Source: Gammaproteobacteria bacterium (GTDB taxonomy: Bacteria > Pseudomonadota > Gammaproteobacteria > Arenicellales > UBA868). From it: a DNA stretch of 8,004 nucleotides. Below are positions 1 through 7,094 of this stretch, piece after piece (positions within the stretch are counted from its first letter, which is position 1; every line of letters starts with the position of its first letter). The notes below the pieces were generated by a model that had not been told where the DNA came from, ran no database searches, and was given only the letters and a program-made list of their open reading frames with translations. The stretch lies in assembly GCA_003529705.1 (NCBI GenBank), contig DPVA01000093.1:1-8004 (forward strand). Reading direction: 5' to 3'. The translations under genes and the position numbers were made by a program.

Positions 1-702
<702 letters not shown>

Positions 703-720
703 GCAAGAGATGGGTAATGC

Positions 721-1350
721 TCACGCCCTCTTTGGGGGTTCGTGATCAGTTGGCGGATGGGGCGACGGTACCTCCCAGAAGGGTTCGCGACGCGGGTCCC
801 GAATTGTGACTGTCTGTTGTCGATACGGTCGAAACCCCGCTTGTTGATAAACAATGATAGCCTTCGGGTGGTCGAGGTTGCAGGTATTTACAATGAGCCT
901 TGCGGGTTTATTGCTCCATGCGGTGCTGACAGCCCAGTCCAGAAACCACGGCCCAATACCGTTACCAATATGCCAGGGTAGAAGCCCAAAATAGGCCAAG
1001 TCCACCTCGTCACCTTGCCGATAGTCCAGTTCTACATATCCTGCCGGTTCTCCACCGCGATAGAGTACATAAACGTGTACTTTTTCGTTTGAGAGAACGG
1101 TACTGAGATCCGTATCGGCCATGGCTCTCCGTTCGTACCACAACCAGGGCTTGCCGACCTCGTTATAAAGGAAGCGGTAAAACGGCAGACTAGGCTGCTT
1201 GACCCGGAACACTGCAAGGTCGCTGAGCGGAGGTTTTCGGGGTGCACCGGATGGTTGACGGGTCATTTCAAGATAAGTAATCGTGACCTGCAAAGTCCCG
1301 TCGTCACGGGGCTGCGGCGTGGTAGCGAATATTGGAAGATGTTCCTTCAT
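721..1350 (-). CDS. GNAT-family N-acetyltransferase
   Basis: This 209-residue protein would transfer an acetyl group from acetyl-CoA to an unidentified amine. The C-terminal half has a GNAT core. A strand-like block, AGYVELDY (103-110), leads to DLAYFGLLPWHIGNGIG (117-133), where HIGNGIG fits the Q/R-x-x-G-x-G/A pyrophosphate loop. Then come NTCNLDHPKAIIVYQQAGF (155-173), the usual N-x-x-N...A..Y...GF end of the fold, and a Pro-rich charged tail. The N-terminal 80 residues are not recognisable beyond TITYLEM and an aromatic stretch PFYRFLYNEVGKPWLWY. The ATG at 1348-1350 is the first start after the upstream gene's stop. That TGA (1375-1377) is in the same frame, 24 bases upstream, so no longer start fits. 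The ribosome site is poor, and translation may depend on coupling to the preceding membrane-protein gene. The substrate is unknown. Confidence 0.85.
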   Translation of the reverse strand: MKEHLPIFATTPQPRDDGTLQVTITYLEMTRQPSGAPRKPPLSDLAVFRVKQPSLPFYRFLYNEVGKPWLWYERRAMADTDLSTVLSNEKVHVYVLYRGGEPAGYVELDYRQGDEVDLAYFGLLPWHIGNGIGPWFLDWAVSTAWSNKPARLIVNTCNLDHPKAIIVYQQAGFRPYRQQTVTIRDPRREPFWEVPSPHPPTDHEPPKRA

Positions 1351-1374
1351 AACTTCAACGATGCGCGCATTGGG

Positions 1375-2562
1375 TCAGGCATCTTTAGCGCCAGCCAGCG
1401 GAGGTTCGTCCGGATGGGTTTTGCGATCGATGAGCATGGCTAGGCCGCCGATCAGGGACCAGAGGGCAACATGCACCCGGTGCAGGACGGACAGAGCGAC
1501 TCCACGGGTCCGCATGATCTGTTCGGCATCCGGAACTCCGGCTAGCGAAGAGGCTCCGAACTTGCCAATGAGCGCCCCGTAAGCCGCCTCCCCGATCCCC
1601 CAGCCCGCCGGTGCGATCGGAATGCCTTGAATGACGGAAGCTACGGGTACGATAAAAAAGAGATCGGCAAGGGTGATGCCGACACCAAGGGCTTCGCTCA
1701 TGCAGAAGAAACTGCCCACGAGAAGCGTATAGATCGCAGGACTGGCCAGTATCCAGCCCACAATACCGCGAAGATGCCCGCGGTAATGAAGCACCGCGGC
1801 ATCGAGGTCGCGGATAAAATTTCCCACCTTCTCGGGCAGCCGGTCAACGAAGGTATCGAAATAAAGCAGCCGTCGCAGCGTCGGACTGATAAGGAGAAAG
1901 CAGAATACCAACACCCCGAGCCCTGTCAGCCACATCGCGCTCGCAAACGCCGGGAAGCGGTTCATCGCCAGTGCACTGGCGAGACTGCCGACGAACAGCA
2001 TCGAGATCAGGCCCAAGATGCGATCGACCACAATTGAGACCACAGCCCGAACTTTGTCGCCGGCGCATCGGCGGACAATGTAAACCGCTTTGACGACATC
2101 CCCGCCTGTGGCCCCAGGCATTACGTTGTTAAAGAAAAGGCCAATCCATCCGAATTTCTGTGCCTCAAGAAATCGGATCCCTAGGCCATTGGCGCGAAGG
2201 AGGAAATACCAGCGTGAGTTGATTACAACGATGAAGAAGAAAAACAGCAGTGCGCCCGCCGCAAACAGCCCAATGTCCAGGTTGCGAACGTAGGTCGGCA
2301 GACCTGGAGAAATCGCAATTGTGGTGCCATCAATCTGAGTACCTCTTAACAGATAGATCGCGTGTGCTGCACCCGTCTGTAGAAAACGCACTCGGTCCTG
2401 GTCCCAGGGGCCCACGATCTTCCCTTCGTTTTCAACCAGAACCATGCCCTGTGCATCCAGATGGCTGTAGCTGTCTTCCCAACTAATGTTGTGGAAGATG
2501 ACCGCAAATAGAACTCCTACCAGAGCAATTTTCAGGGTGGCGAAGAGATATTTCTTACTCAA
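1375..2562 (-). CDS. Lysylphosphatidylglycerol synthase TM-region / YbhN-like flippase-family membrane protein
   Basis: This 395-residue polytopic inner-membrane protein belongs to the LPG_synthase_TM (UPF0104) family. Members include the flippase half of MprF and many proteins of unknown or lipid-linked function. Predicted membrane segments by eye are about 8-24, 97-115, 136-152, 173-200, 207-226, 266-286, 298-318 and 360-378. Family signatures are NNVMPGATGGDVVKA (145-159) followed by a basic YIVRR, VVSIVVDRILGL (174-185), and IAPAGWGIGEAAYG (316-329). Length exceeds the common size of about 300-340 because a hydrophilic stretch of about 70 residues (25-95) separates TM1 from TM2. The start is TTG (2560-2562). 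It is supported by GGAG five bases upstream and because it includes TM1, while the first in-frame ATG is residue 40. No catalytic LPG-synthase domain is attached. The GNAT gene follows by 24 bases, so the two are probably co-transcribed. The transported or bound lipid is unknown. Confidence 0.85.
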   Translation of the reverse strand: MSKKYLFATLKIALVGVLFAVIFHNISWEDSYSHLDAQGMVLVENEGKIVGPWDQDRVRFLQTGAAHAIYLLRGTQIDGTTIAISPGLPTYVRNLDIGLFAAGALLFFFFIVVINSRWYFLLRANGLGIRFLEAQKFGWIGLFFNNVMPGATGGDVVKAVYIVRRCAGDKVRAVVSIVVDRILGLISMLFVGSLASALAMNRFPAFASAMWLTGLGVLVFCFLLISPTLRRLLYFDTFVDRLPEKVGNFIRDLDAAVLHYRGHLRGIVGWILASPAIYTLLVGSFFCMSEALGVGITLADLFFIVPVASVIQGIPIAPAGWGIGEAAYGALIGKFGASSLAGVPDAEQIMRTRGVALSVLHRVHVALWSLIGGLAMLIDRKTHPDEPPLAGAKDA

Positions 2563-2567
2563 TGTCG

Positions 2568-2571
2568 CTCC
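2568..2571 (-). promoter_or_regulatory. Shine-Dalgarno site deciding a TTG start
   Basis: Read on the minus strand, GGAG lies five bases before the TTG at 2560-2562. This is ideal spacing and supports TTG as the start of the flippase-family protein. No ATG or GTG in that frame lies nearby with a comparable site. Confidence 0.6.
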
Positions 2572-2770
2572 GGCACTTATCCAAGATTAGTCATCTTCCG
2601 AGGTAGATTCATCAAAAAGGCTCTGGTTTCCATTCTAGTAAGTGAAAATACATTATGACAGTAGGGATTTCTGAAAGAGTAGATGGTAAGTAGACCATTG
2701 CTCTTGGAAGGGCTACTGGCCGGGAACTGATGTGGTGAACGGCGCTTAATTGTGTAAAAATGTCTCTGAA

Positions 2771-2803
2771 TTGAATCCAAATAGAATCCAAATTGAATCC
2801 GTT
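2771..2803 (+). repeat. Three tandem 11-bp repeats, candidate operator
   Basis: Three head-to-tail copies occur at 2771-2781 (TTGAATCCAAA), 2782-2792 (TAGAATCCAAA) and 2793-2803 (TTGAATCCGTT). All share an invariant GAATCC at an exact 11-base period, so the cores sit on the same face of the helix. The block ends 111 bases before the aorA start, a usual distance for an activator site. The binding protein is unknown. A regulatory role is inferred from position and periodicity only. Confidence 0.6.
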
Positions 2804-2822
2804 AATGGTTGGTTTCTCGACT

Positions 2823-2861
2823 CTGACTGCTGACAGTTACGGTCGGAAGTCGCGCAGTCAG
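2823..2861. repeat. Inverted repeat upstream of aorA
   Basis: CTGACTGC (2823-2830) is the exact reverse complement of GCAGTCAG (2854-2861), with 23 bases between. A smaller overlapping dyad, ACTG-N4-CAGT, lies at 2826-2837. It could be an operator or a leader hairpin if transcription begins upstream. It lies 53 bases before the aorA start. No T-tract follows, so it is not an intrinsic terminator. Confidence 0.4.
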
Positions 2862-2914
2862 TGGTTATCAGAATACGCGTAAGTTGGAAAAGCCGAATTC
2901 TAAAGGAAATATGA

Positions 2915-3394
2915 ATGCATAAAGCACTGGTAATGGAAGTCGATGCATGTACTGGATGCCATCAGTGCGAATTGATGTGCTCCTATGGCAAGGTCGGCGC
3001 CTTTAATCCCGCAAAGTCTGTAATGGACATTACCCAATATGATGGGGGTGCAATTAACGTCCCGTCGACCTGCACCCAGTGTCAGGAGGCCTGGTGTATG
3101 GTGGTCTGCCCGGTACAGGCGATTACGGTCAACCCGAGCACTGGCGCTAAGGAAGTGTCGGCTGAGGTCTGTGTGGGCTGTAAGGTATGTACGATTGCAT
3201 GCCCGTTTGGTGCGATCAACTACGATCCGGATTCAGGTGTCGTCACCAAATGCGATCTTTGTGGTGGCGAACCCATGTGTGTCGAGGCCTGTCCGACTAC
3301 GGCGCTGGCCTATGTCGCGGAAGACAGCACGGGCTACGACAAAATGCTTCGCAGTGCGACTCTGGCTGCAGGCCTAGATGCGCCTCGTGCGTAA
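2915..3394 (+). CDS. aorA: Four-cluster ferredoxin subunit of aldehyde oxidoreductase (AorA type)
   Basis: This 159-residue cytoplasmic iron-sulfur protein would pass electrons from the tungsten subunit to the FAD subunit. It has exactly 16 cysteines in four sets, enough for four [4Fe-4S] clusters: C12/C15/C18/C22, C53/C56/C61/C65, C86/C89/C92/C96 and C113/C116/C122/C126. The order resembles HycB/DmsB-type polyferredoxins, with CP turns after sets two, three and four. No signal peptide or Tat motif is present. After the last cysteine, about 33 residues form a tail with a helix-like stretch, YDKMLRSATLAAGL. Calculated size (about 17 kDa) and order before the AOR and FAD genes match AorA of the Aromatoleum aromaticum enzyme, in which AorA subunits stack into a filament. 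The start is ATG 2915, seven bases after AAGGA (2903-2907). An ATG four bases earlier stops after three codons. BamC-like ferredoxins of class II benzoyl-CoA reductase are an alternative, less likely given aorC. Confidence 0.9.
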   Translation: MHKALVMEVDACTGCHQCELMCSYGKVGAFNPAKSVMDITQYDGGAINVPSTCTQCQEAWCMVVCPVQAITVNPSTGAKEVSAEVCVGCKVCTIACPFGAINYDPDSGVVTKCDLCGGEPMCVEACPTTALAYVAEDSTGYDKMLRSATLAAGLDAPRA

Positions 3395-3465
3395 ATCAGT
3401 CGGCTACCGGGATGGCGAACTTGCCTGAGATCTTTTTTGGGGCGGGGCGCCTTGCGCAAGCAAAT

Positions 3466-3494
3466 TAGCACCATCGGACTCTAGCAACATCGGA
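3466..3494 (+). repeat. Near-perfect 13-bp direct repeat
   Basis: TAGCACCATCGGA (3466-3478) recurs as TAGCAACATCGGA (3482-3494), with 12 of 13 bases identical at a 16-base period. It lies in the aorA-aorB spacer. It could be a protein-binding pair or a relic of a small duplication, and the function is unknown. Confidence 0.4.
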
Positions 3495-3587
3495 TGAGAG
3501 AGGGAGCTGAATTAGCGGTTAGTTTTAAAGTAAGAGTATATAAATTAGGTGTATGGAGCGGGCCTAAGCGCCTATCAAGTCAAATTC

Positions 3588-3595
3588 GGAGGAGG
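3588..3595 (+). promoter_or_regulatory. Strong ribosome binding site of aorB
   Basis: GGAGGAGG lies eight bases before the ATG at 3604. It is the strongest Shine-Dalgarno match in the window and fits high expression of the catalytic subunit. It also fixes the start of aorB. Confidence 0.8.
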
Positions 3596-3603
3596 TTTAA
3601 GAA

Positions 3604-5451
3604 ATGAGTTGGACTGGAAATGTACTGAGGGTCAATTTGAGCGCAGGTACCTGTGCCACGGAACCCACCAATATGGAATGGGCGCATGACTACATGGGTC
3701 AACGCGGTCTTGCAACCAAGTATCTGGTAGAGGAGACGGATCCGAAGGTCGATCCGTTATCGCCAGAAAACAAAATGATATTTGCGACCGGCCCGCTTAC
3801 TAGCACGATTGCTCCTACGTCCGGCCGATGGTCGGTGATTTGCAAGGGGCCACTGACAGGAGCCATTGCCTGCTCGAATTCAGGCGGGTTTTTTGGTGCG
3901 GAACTGAAAAACGCGGGCTGGGATATGGTGATTTTTGAGGGAAAGTCGGCATCCCCCGTCTATCTCGATATCACCAACGATGTGGCGGAACTCAAGGATG
4001 CTTCGGATCTGTGGGGCAAATCGGTCTGGGAAACCGAAACCACGTTACGTGACCGTCGCGGGGATCCTGACGTACGGGTGGCCTCAATTGGTCTCGCTGG
4101 AGAAAACGGCGTTCTTTATGCTGGCGTCGTGAATGATCTTGATCGCGCTGCCGGCCGGTCTGGTGTTGGTGCGGTGATGGGATCGAAAAATCTTAAAGCG
4201 GTCGTCGTACGGGGTACAGTTGGCGTCAAAGTGGCTGATCCAATGGCGCTTATGAAAAGCTCCAATGCGGCTAAGGAAATTCTGGCCGAGCATGCCGTTA
4301 CCGGTACTGGCCTGCCGACACACGGTACACAGGTGCTGATGAACATTATTAATGAGGTCGGCGCGCTACCTACTCGCAATTGTCAGGATGTTCAGTTTGA
4401 TGGCGCTCATGACATTAGTGCCGAGGCAATGGCTGAAGTGCGCGAAAGCGACGGTCAAGCTAATCTGGTTTCTAACCACGCGTGTTTTGGCTGCCCTATC
4501 TCCTGTGCCCGTCGCTCCAAGATTGATCCAACGCACTTCACCGTCAAGGATAAGCCTCAGTACCAACATGTCAGTGGCGGGCTGGAGTATGAAGCGGCGT
4601 GGGCACTGGGTGCGGCCAATGGCGTTAATGATCTCGAAGCACTGACCTATGCTAACTTCTTGTGTAACGAGCAGGGCCTTGATCCAATCTCGCTGGGCTC
4701 GACAATCGGAGCGGCCATCGACCTGTATGCGTCGGGAGCTATCACCGAGGAAGACACAGGCGGTGTGGCTCTTGAATTCGGCAACACCGAGGCGTTTGTC
4801 TCCATGGTGGAAGCGACGGCCCGCGGTGAAGGATTCGGTAAGGAACTCGGCCAGGGCTCAAAGCGACTGTGTGAAAAGTACGGCCGTCCAGAACTCTCGA
4901 TGACGGTCAAGGGTCAGGAGTTTCCAGCTTATGACCCGCGCGGTATTCAGGGGATGGGACTGACCTATGCGACCTCCAACCGTGGTGCGTGTCATCTGCG
5001 TAGCTACACGGTTTCGTCTGAAGTACTCGGGCTGCCGGAAAAAACAGATCCCCTGGTTACAGACGGTAAAGCGGGACTGGTTAAGGCGTTTCAGGACCTT
5101 ACAGCCGGCGTGGATTCAAGCGGCACCTGTATTTTCACAACATTTGCCTTATCTGGAGACGACATTGCTCCGATGGTGGACGCCTCGTGTGAGGGTGATT
5201 GGAGCGTCGAGCGTTTTGTAGAGGTTGGAGAGCGCATCTGGAATATGGAGCGTCAGTACAACATCGCCGCCGGATTTACTGGTGCGGATGACACCCTGCC
5301 TGCGCGGTTGCTGAAGGATGCAGCAAAGACGGGTCCTGCCAAGGGCCACGTGAACCGGCTGGATGAAATGCTCCCCGAATACTATGAGCTTCGAGGCTGG
5401 GATGCTTCAGGTGTACCTACTGCCGAGACGCTTAATCGTCTCGGACTCTAG
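3604..5451 (+). CDS. aorB: Tungsten-containing aldehyde:ferredoxin oxidoreductase catalytic subunit (AorB type)
   Basis: This 615-residue enzyme of the AOR family is expected to oxidise aldehydes to carboxylic acids, or the reverse at low potential, at a tungsto-bispyranopterin site in the cytoplasm. The N-terminal domain opens with the family's usual WTGNVLRVNLSAG. The pterin region contains GRSGVGAVMGSKNLKA (184-199). The single [4Fe-4S] cluster ligands are C294, C297 and C301 (CFGCPISC) plus C509 in GVDSSGTC, matching the C-x2-C-x3-C...C pattern of Pyrococcus AOR. Putative active-site residues are a Glu in GGLEYEAAWALG (325-336) and H464 in RGACHLRSY. The first pterin motif is NEQGLD (355-360), with Asn in place of the usual Asp. 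The second is DSSGTC, with Thr in place of Leu. Length is normal for the family. The start is fixed by GGAGGAGG. It lies between aorA and aorC, as in the Aromatoleum enzyme. Metal and substrate are not readable from sequence. BamB-like benzoyl-CoA reductase is a less likely alternative. Confidence 0.93.
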   Translation: MSWTGNVLRVNLSAGTCATEPTNMEWAHDYMGQRGLATKYLVEETDPKVDPLSPENKMIFATGPLTSTIAPTSGRWSVICKGPLTGAIACSNSGGFFGAELKNAGWDMVIFEGKSASPVYLDITNDVAELKDASDLWGKSVWETETTLRDRRGDPDVRVASIGLAGENGVLYAGVVNDLDRAAGRSGVGAVMGSKNLKAVVVRGTVGVKVADPMALMKSSNAAKEILAEHAVTGTGLPTHGTQVLMNIINEVGALPTRNCQDVQFDGAHDISAEAMAEVRESDGQANLVSNHACFGCPISCARRSKIDPTHFTVKDKPQYQHVSGGLEYEAAWALGAANGVNDLEALTYANFLCNEQGLDPISLGSTIGAAIDLYASGAITEEDTGGVALEFGNTEAFVSMVEATARGEGFGKELGQGSKRLCEKYGRPELSMTVKGQEFPAYDPRGIQGMGLTYATSNRGACHLRSYTVSSEVLGLPEKTDPLVTDGKAGLVKAFQDLTAGVDSSGTCIFTTFALSGDDIAPMVDASCEGDWSVERFVEVGERIWNMERQYNIAAGFTGADDTLPARLLKDAAKTGPAKGHVNRLDEMLPEYYELRGWDASGVPTAETLNRLGL

Positions 5452-5474
5452 GAACCAGTACCGCAGGGCCTCAG

Positions 5475-5504
5475 ACGCCCGGTGATCACTCGATCACCGG
5501 GCGT
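5475..5504 (+). other. Perfect 13-bp hairpin between aorB and aorC
   Basis: Arm ACGCCCGGTGATC (5475-5487) pairs without mismatch with GATCACCGGGCGT (5492-5504) around a four-base loop, ACTC. It begins 23 bases after the aorB stop and ends 27 bases before the aorC ATG. The following bases (GGGGTCTATT) lack a run of T, so a classic intrinsic terminator is unlikely. It more likely stabilises the 3' end of the aorAB message or marks a processing or attenuation point that lowers aorC expression. The structure is seen directly and its role is inferred. Confidence 0.8.
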
Positions 5505-5531
5505 GGGGTCTATTAACAAGGTCAAGTTACC

Positions 5532-6788
5532 ATGCACTATGTGATTGCGGGCGCAGGGCCTGCTGCGATTGCGGCGGCCGAGCATCTTCGGGAACTCGAT
5601 GGGGACAGTGAAGTCACGCTGATCGGTGCGCAAGCCCAACCGCCATACTCGCGGATGGCCCTCCCTTATTTTCTAACCGGGAAGGTGAGCGAGGAAGGCA
5701 CCTATCTGCGTCGATCCGAGGATCATTATGAGAACCACGGGCTGAAACTTGTCCATGGCGAGGTCACAGCTGTCGATCCCATCAGCCACGCCGTAACGCT
5801 TATTGATGGACAGAAAATCAATTACGACAAGTTGTTATTGGCAACGGGCGCCGAACCGATTATTCCACCGGTTTCTGGCATGGATGATCCCCGGGTGCAG
5901 CAGTGCTGGCATCTGGAGGACGCCCAACGGATAATCGAACTTGCCAAGCCAGGTGCCAGAGCAGTACAGGTCGGCGCGGGTTTTATCGGCTGCATCATCC
6001 TGGAGTCCTGGGTGTTGCGGGAGGTTAATCTGACGGTGGTTGAAATGGGGCCCAGGATGGTGCCGCGCATGCTTGGTGAAAAAGCGGGCGGCTTATTGCA
6101 ATCCTGGTGTGAGTCTAAAGGGGTTACGGTGCACACCAATACCCAGGTGAAGGCAATCGAATCAACACCTGATGAACTGCAGGTAGTATTGGAGAGCGGC
6201 GAGATTTGCCCTGCAGATGTCGTAATCGTATCTACCGGCGTAAAGCCTCGACTGCACTACCTTGAGGGTTGCGATATCGACGTGGACTTGGGGATTGTCG
6301 TGGATGCCCACATGCAGACAAGTCAGCCTGATGTTTATGCGGCTGGCGATTGCGCGCAGGGCCTTGATTTTTCCACAGGAGAGACGGCGGTACATGCTGT
6401 GCAGCCAACAGCGACGGAGCATGGCCGGGTTGCAGCCGCGAATATGGCGGGGGCAAATAATCTACCCTATAAAGGTAGCCTGAACATGAATATTCTGGAT
6501 ACATTAGGACTCGTCACTTGTTCCTTTGGCGCCTGGGAAGGTGTTGCGGGAGGTGACAGCGCTGAGATGTATAACCCAGATAACCATCAGTATGTCAATC
6601 TTCAGTTTAAGGACGATGTGCTGGTAGGCGCCAACTCTGTGGGATACCATGAGCACCTGGGTGTGCTGCGGGGTTTGATTGAGACCCAGATTCCGCTTGG
6701 CGAGTGGAAAGACCGGCTTAAGGAGAATCCCATAGGACTGGTGGATGCTTATCAGGGTGTCAATCAGGCTGCATTGCAGAACGGTTGA
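5532..6788 (+). CDS. aorC: FAD-dependent pyridine nucleotide-disulfide oxidoreductase subunit (AorC type)
   Basis: This 418-residue soluble flavoprotein is expected to connect the AorA iron-sulfur wire with NAD(P)+/NAD(P)H. The FAD-binding Rossmann motif is at the N-terminus (GAGPAA, 7-12, with E17). LLLATGAEP (101-109) is the usual ATG motif. A second dinucleotide fold starts at VQVGAGFIG (145-153) and ends near E158, and VYAAGDCAQG (268-277) is the C-terminal FAD motif. The redox-active CxxxxC disulfide of lipoamide dehydrogenase is absent. The protein therefore resembles the rubredoxin reductase/NirB N-terminal branch, which passes electrons directly to Fe-S or rubredoxin partners. Size (about 45 kDa) fits AorC. 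The ATG at 5532 has only a weak AAGG (5518-5521) ten bases upstream. With the hairpin before it, this suggests lower translation than aorB. The stop is followed closely by the moaD-like gene. Confidence 0.9.
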   Translation: MHYVIAGAGPAAIAAAEHLRELDGDSEVTLIGAQAQPPYSRMALPYFLTGKVSEEGTYLRRSEDHYENHGLKLVHGEVTAVDPISHAVTLIDGQKINYDKLLLATGAEPIIPPVSGMDDPRVQQCWHLEDAQRIIELAKPGARAVQVGAGFIGCIILESWVLREVNLTVVEMGPRMVPRMLGEKAGGLLQSWCESKGVTVHTNTQVKAIESTPDELQVVLESGEICPADVVIVSTGVKPRLHYLEGCDIDVDLGIVVDAHMQTSQPDVYAAGDCAQGLDFSTGETAVHAVQPTATEHGRVAAANMAGANNLPYKGSLNMNILDTLGLVTCSFGAWEGVAGGDSAEMYNPDNHQYVNLQFKDDVLVGANSVGYHEHLGVLRGLIETQIPLGEWKDRLKENPIGLVDAYQGVNQAALQNG

Positions 6789-6808
6789 TCTTAGATGTCT
6801 GGTGTGAG

Positions 6809-7060
6809 ATGACGATTACCTTCAAGCTTTACGCGGGGCTTAGCGAACACTTGCCTGAACACGCCCGTCGAAACAGTGCGGAGATCGAACTTATGCCGAA
6901 TGAGACCGTCGACCAGCTGATTGACCGTCAACAGGTACCGCGCAAAGATGTCCACTTGGTACTGGTGAATGGCACCTATCTGGATGAGTGCCAGCGTTCG
7001 ACCCGCGTTCTGACTGCGGGAGACACTCTGGCGATCTGGCCGCCAGTTGCCGGTGGCTAG
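6809..7060 (+). CDS. MoaD/ThiS-family sulfur carrier, probably for tungstopterin synthesis
   Basis: This 83-residue beta-grasp protein would deliver sulfur as a C-terminal thiocarboxylate for the pterin dithiolene. It starts MTITFKLYAGLSEHLP, a typical MoaD N-terminus. It has the central VHLVLVNGTYLDE and TLTAGDTLAIWPP-type segment (here VLTAGDTLAIWPP), and ends VAGG with the essential Gly-Gly at 82-83. I chose ATG 6809, 20 bases after aorC. An in-frame TTG at 6785 would overlap the aorC stop as TTGA and add eight non-conserved residues (MILDVWCE). Neither start has a strong ribosome site. The position directly after aorABC suggests it serves the tungsten enzyme. MoaE and the activating MoeB-like enzyme are not in the window. 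Other MoaD-like carriers with different pathways remain possible. Confidence 0.88.
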   Translation: MTITFKLYAGLSEHLPEHARRNSAEIELMPNETVDQLIDRQQVPRKDVHLVLVNGTYLDECQRSTRVLTAGDTLAIWPPVAGG

Positions 7061-7094
7061 GTGGTTGCCCTGAGGGGATCTGCACTCACAAACC

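Larger units (their letters stand above)
2563..2914. other. Divergent intergenic control region
   Basis: These 352 bases separate the minus-strand flippase-family gene from the plus-strand aor cluster, and both must start transcription in or near here. By eye the region is AT-richer than the flanking genes. It holds three 11-bp tandem repeats (2771-2803) and an 8-bp inverted repeat (2823-2830 / 2854-2861), both on the aor-proximal side. On the minus strand, CATAAT near 2652-2657 could be a -10 element for the flippase gene, but I cannot pair it with a good -35. On the plus strand, TTATCAGAAT (2865-2874) is the best weak -10-like match before aorA. No sigma-54 type GG/GC pair and no RNA gene was recognised. 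A 67-codon minus-strand reading frame (2577-2780) has no homology features and is probably not a gene. Confidence 0.5.
3395..3603. other. Long aorA-aorB spacer
   Basis: These 209 bases separate two genes whose products should form one complex. The spacer holds a perfect 10-bp palindrome, CTTGCGCAAG (3451-3460), and a near-exact 13-bp direct repeat (3466-3494). An AT-rich stretch at about 3519-3547 includes TATATAAAT (3537-3545) but has no matching -35. A strong ribosome site follows just before aorB. No small ORF with gene-like features and no clear intrinsic terminator was found. It could hold an internal promoter or an mRNA processing site. Confidence 0.4.

Noticed and set aside
1627..2037. 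136-codon plus-strand reading frame
   Set aside because: It lies wholly antisense to the flippase-family gene, whose membrane segments and motifs are clear, and its product is a charged, unstructured sequence typical of a shadow frame.
2577..2780. 67-codon minus-strand reading frame in the intergenic region
   Set aside because: Its start lies inside the 11-bp repeats, it has no ribosome site or recognisable motif, and its composition is low-complexity basic/serine-rich. It is more likely control-region sequence.
3187..3468. 93-codon plus-strand reading frame overlapping aorA and the spacer
   Set aside because: It is another frame of a clear ferredoxin gene. Its cysteine/arginine-rich composition is a by-product of that gene, and the spacer part has no independent coding signal.
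2915..5451. Class II benzoyl-CoA reductase BamBC
   Set aside because: BamB is an AOR relative with a ferredoxin partner, but the direct linkage to an AorC-like flavoprotein, the subunit sizes and the absence of other bam genes favour an aldehyde oxidoreductase.
5475..5510. Intrinsic terminator after aorB
   Set aside because: The stem is excellent but no U-run follows, and aorC, which belongs functionally with aorAB, begins 27 bases later. It is kept as a hairpin of other function.
5822..6139. 105-codon minus-strand reading frame inside aorC
   Set aside because: It is antisense to a well-supported flavoprotein, with no motif or ribosome site.
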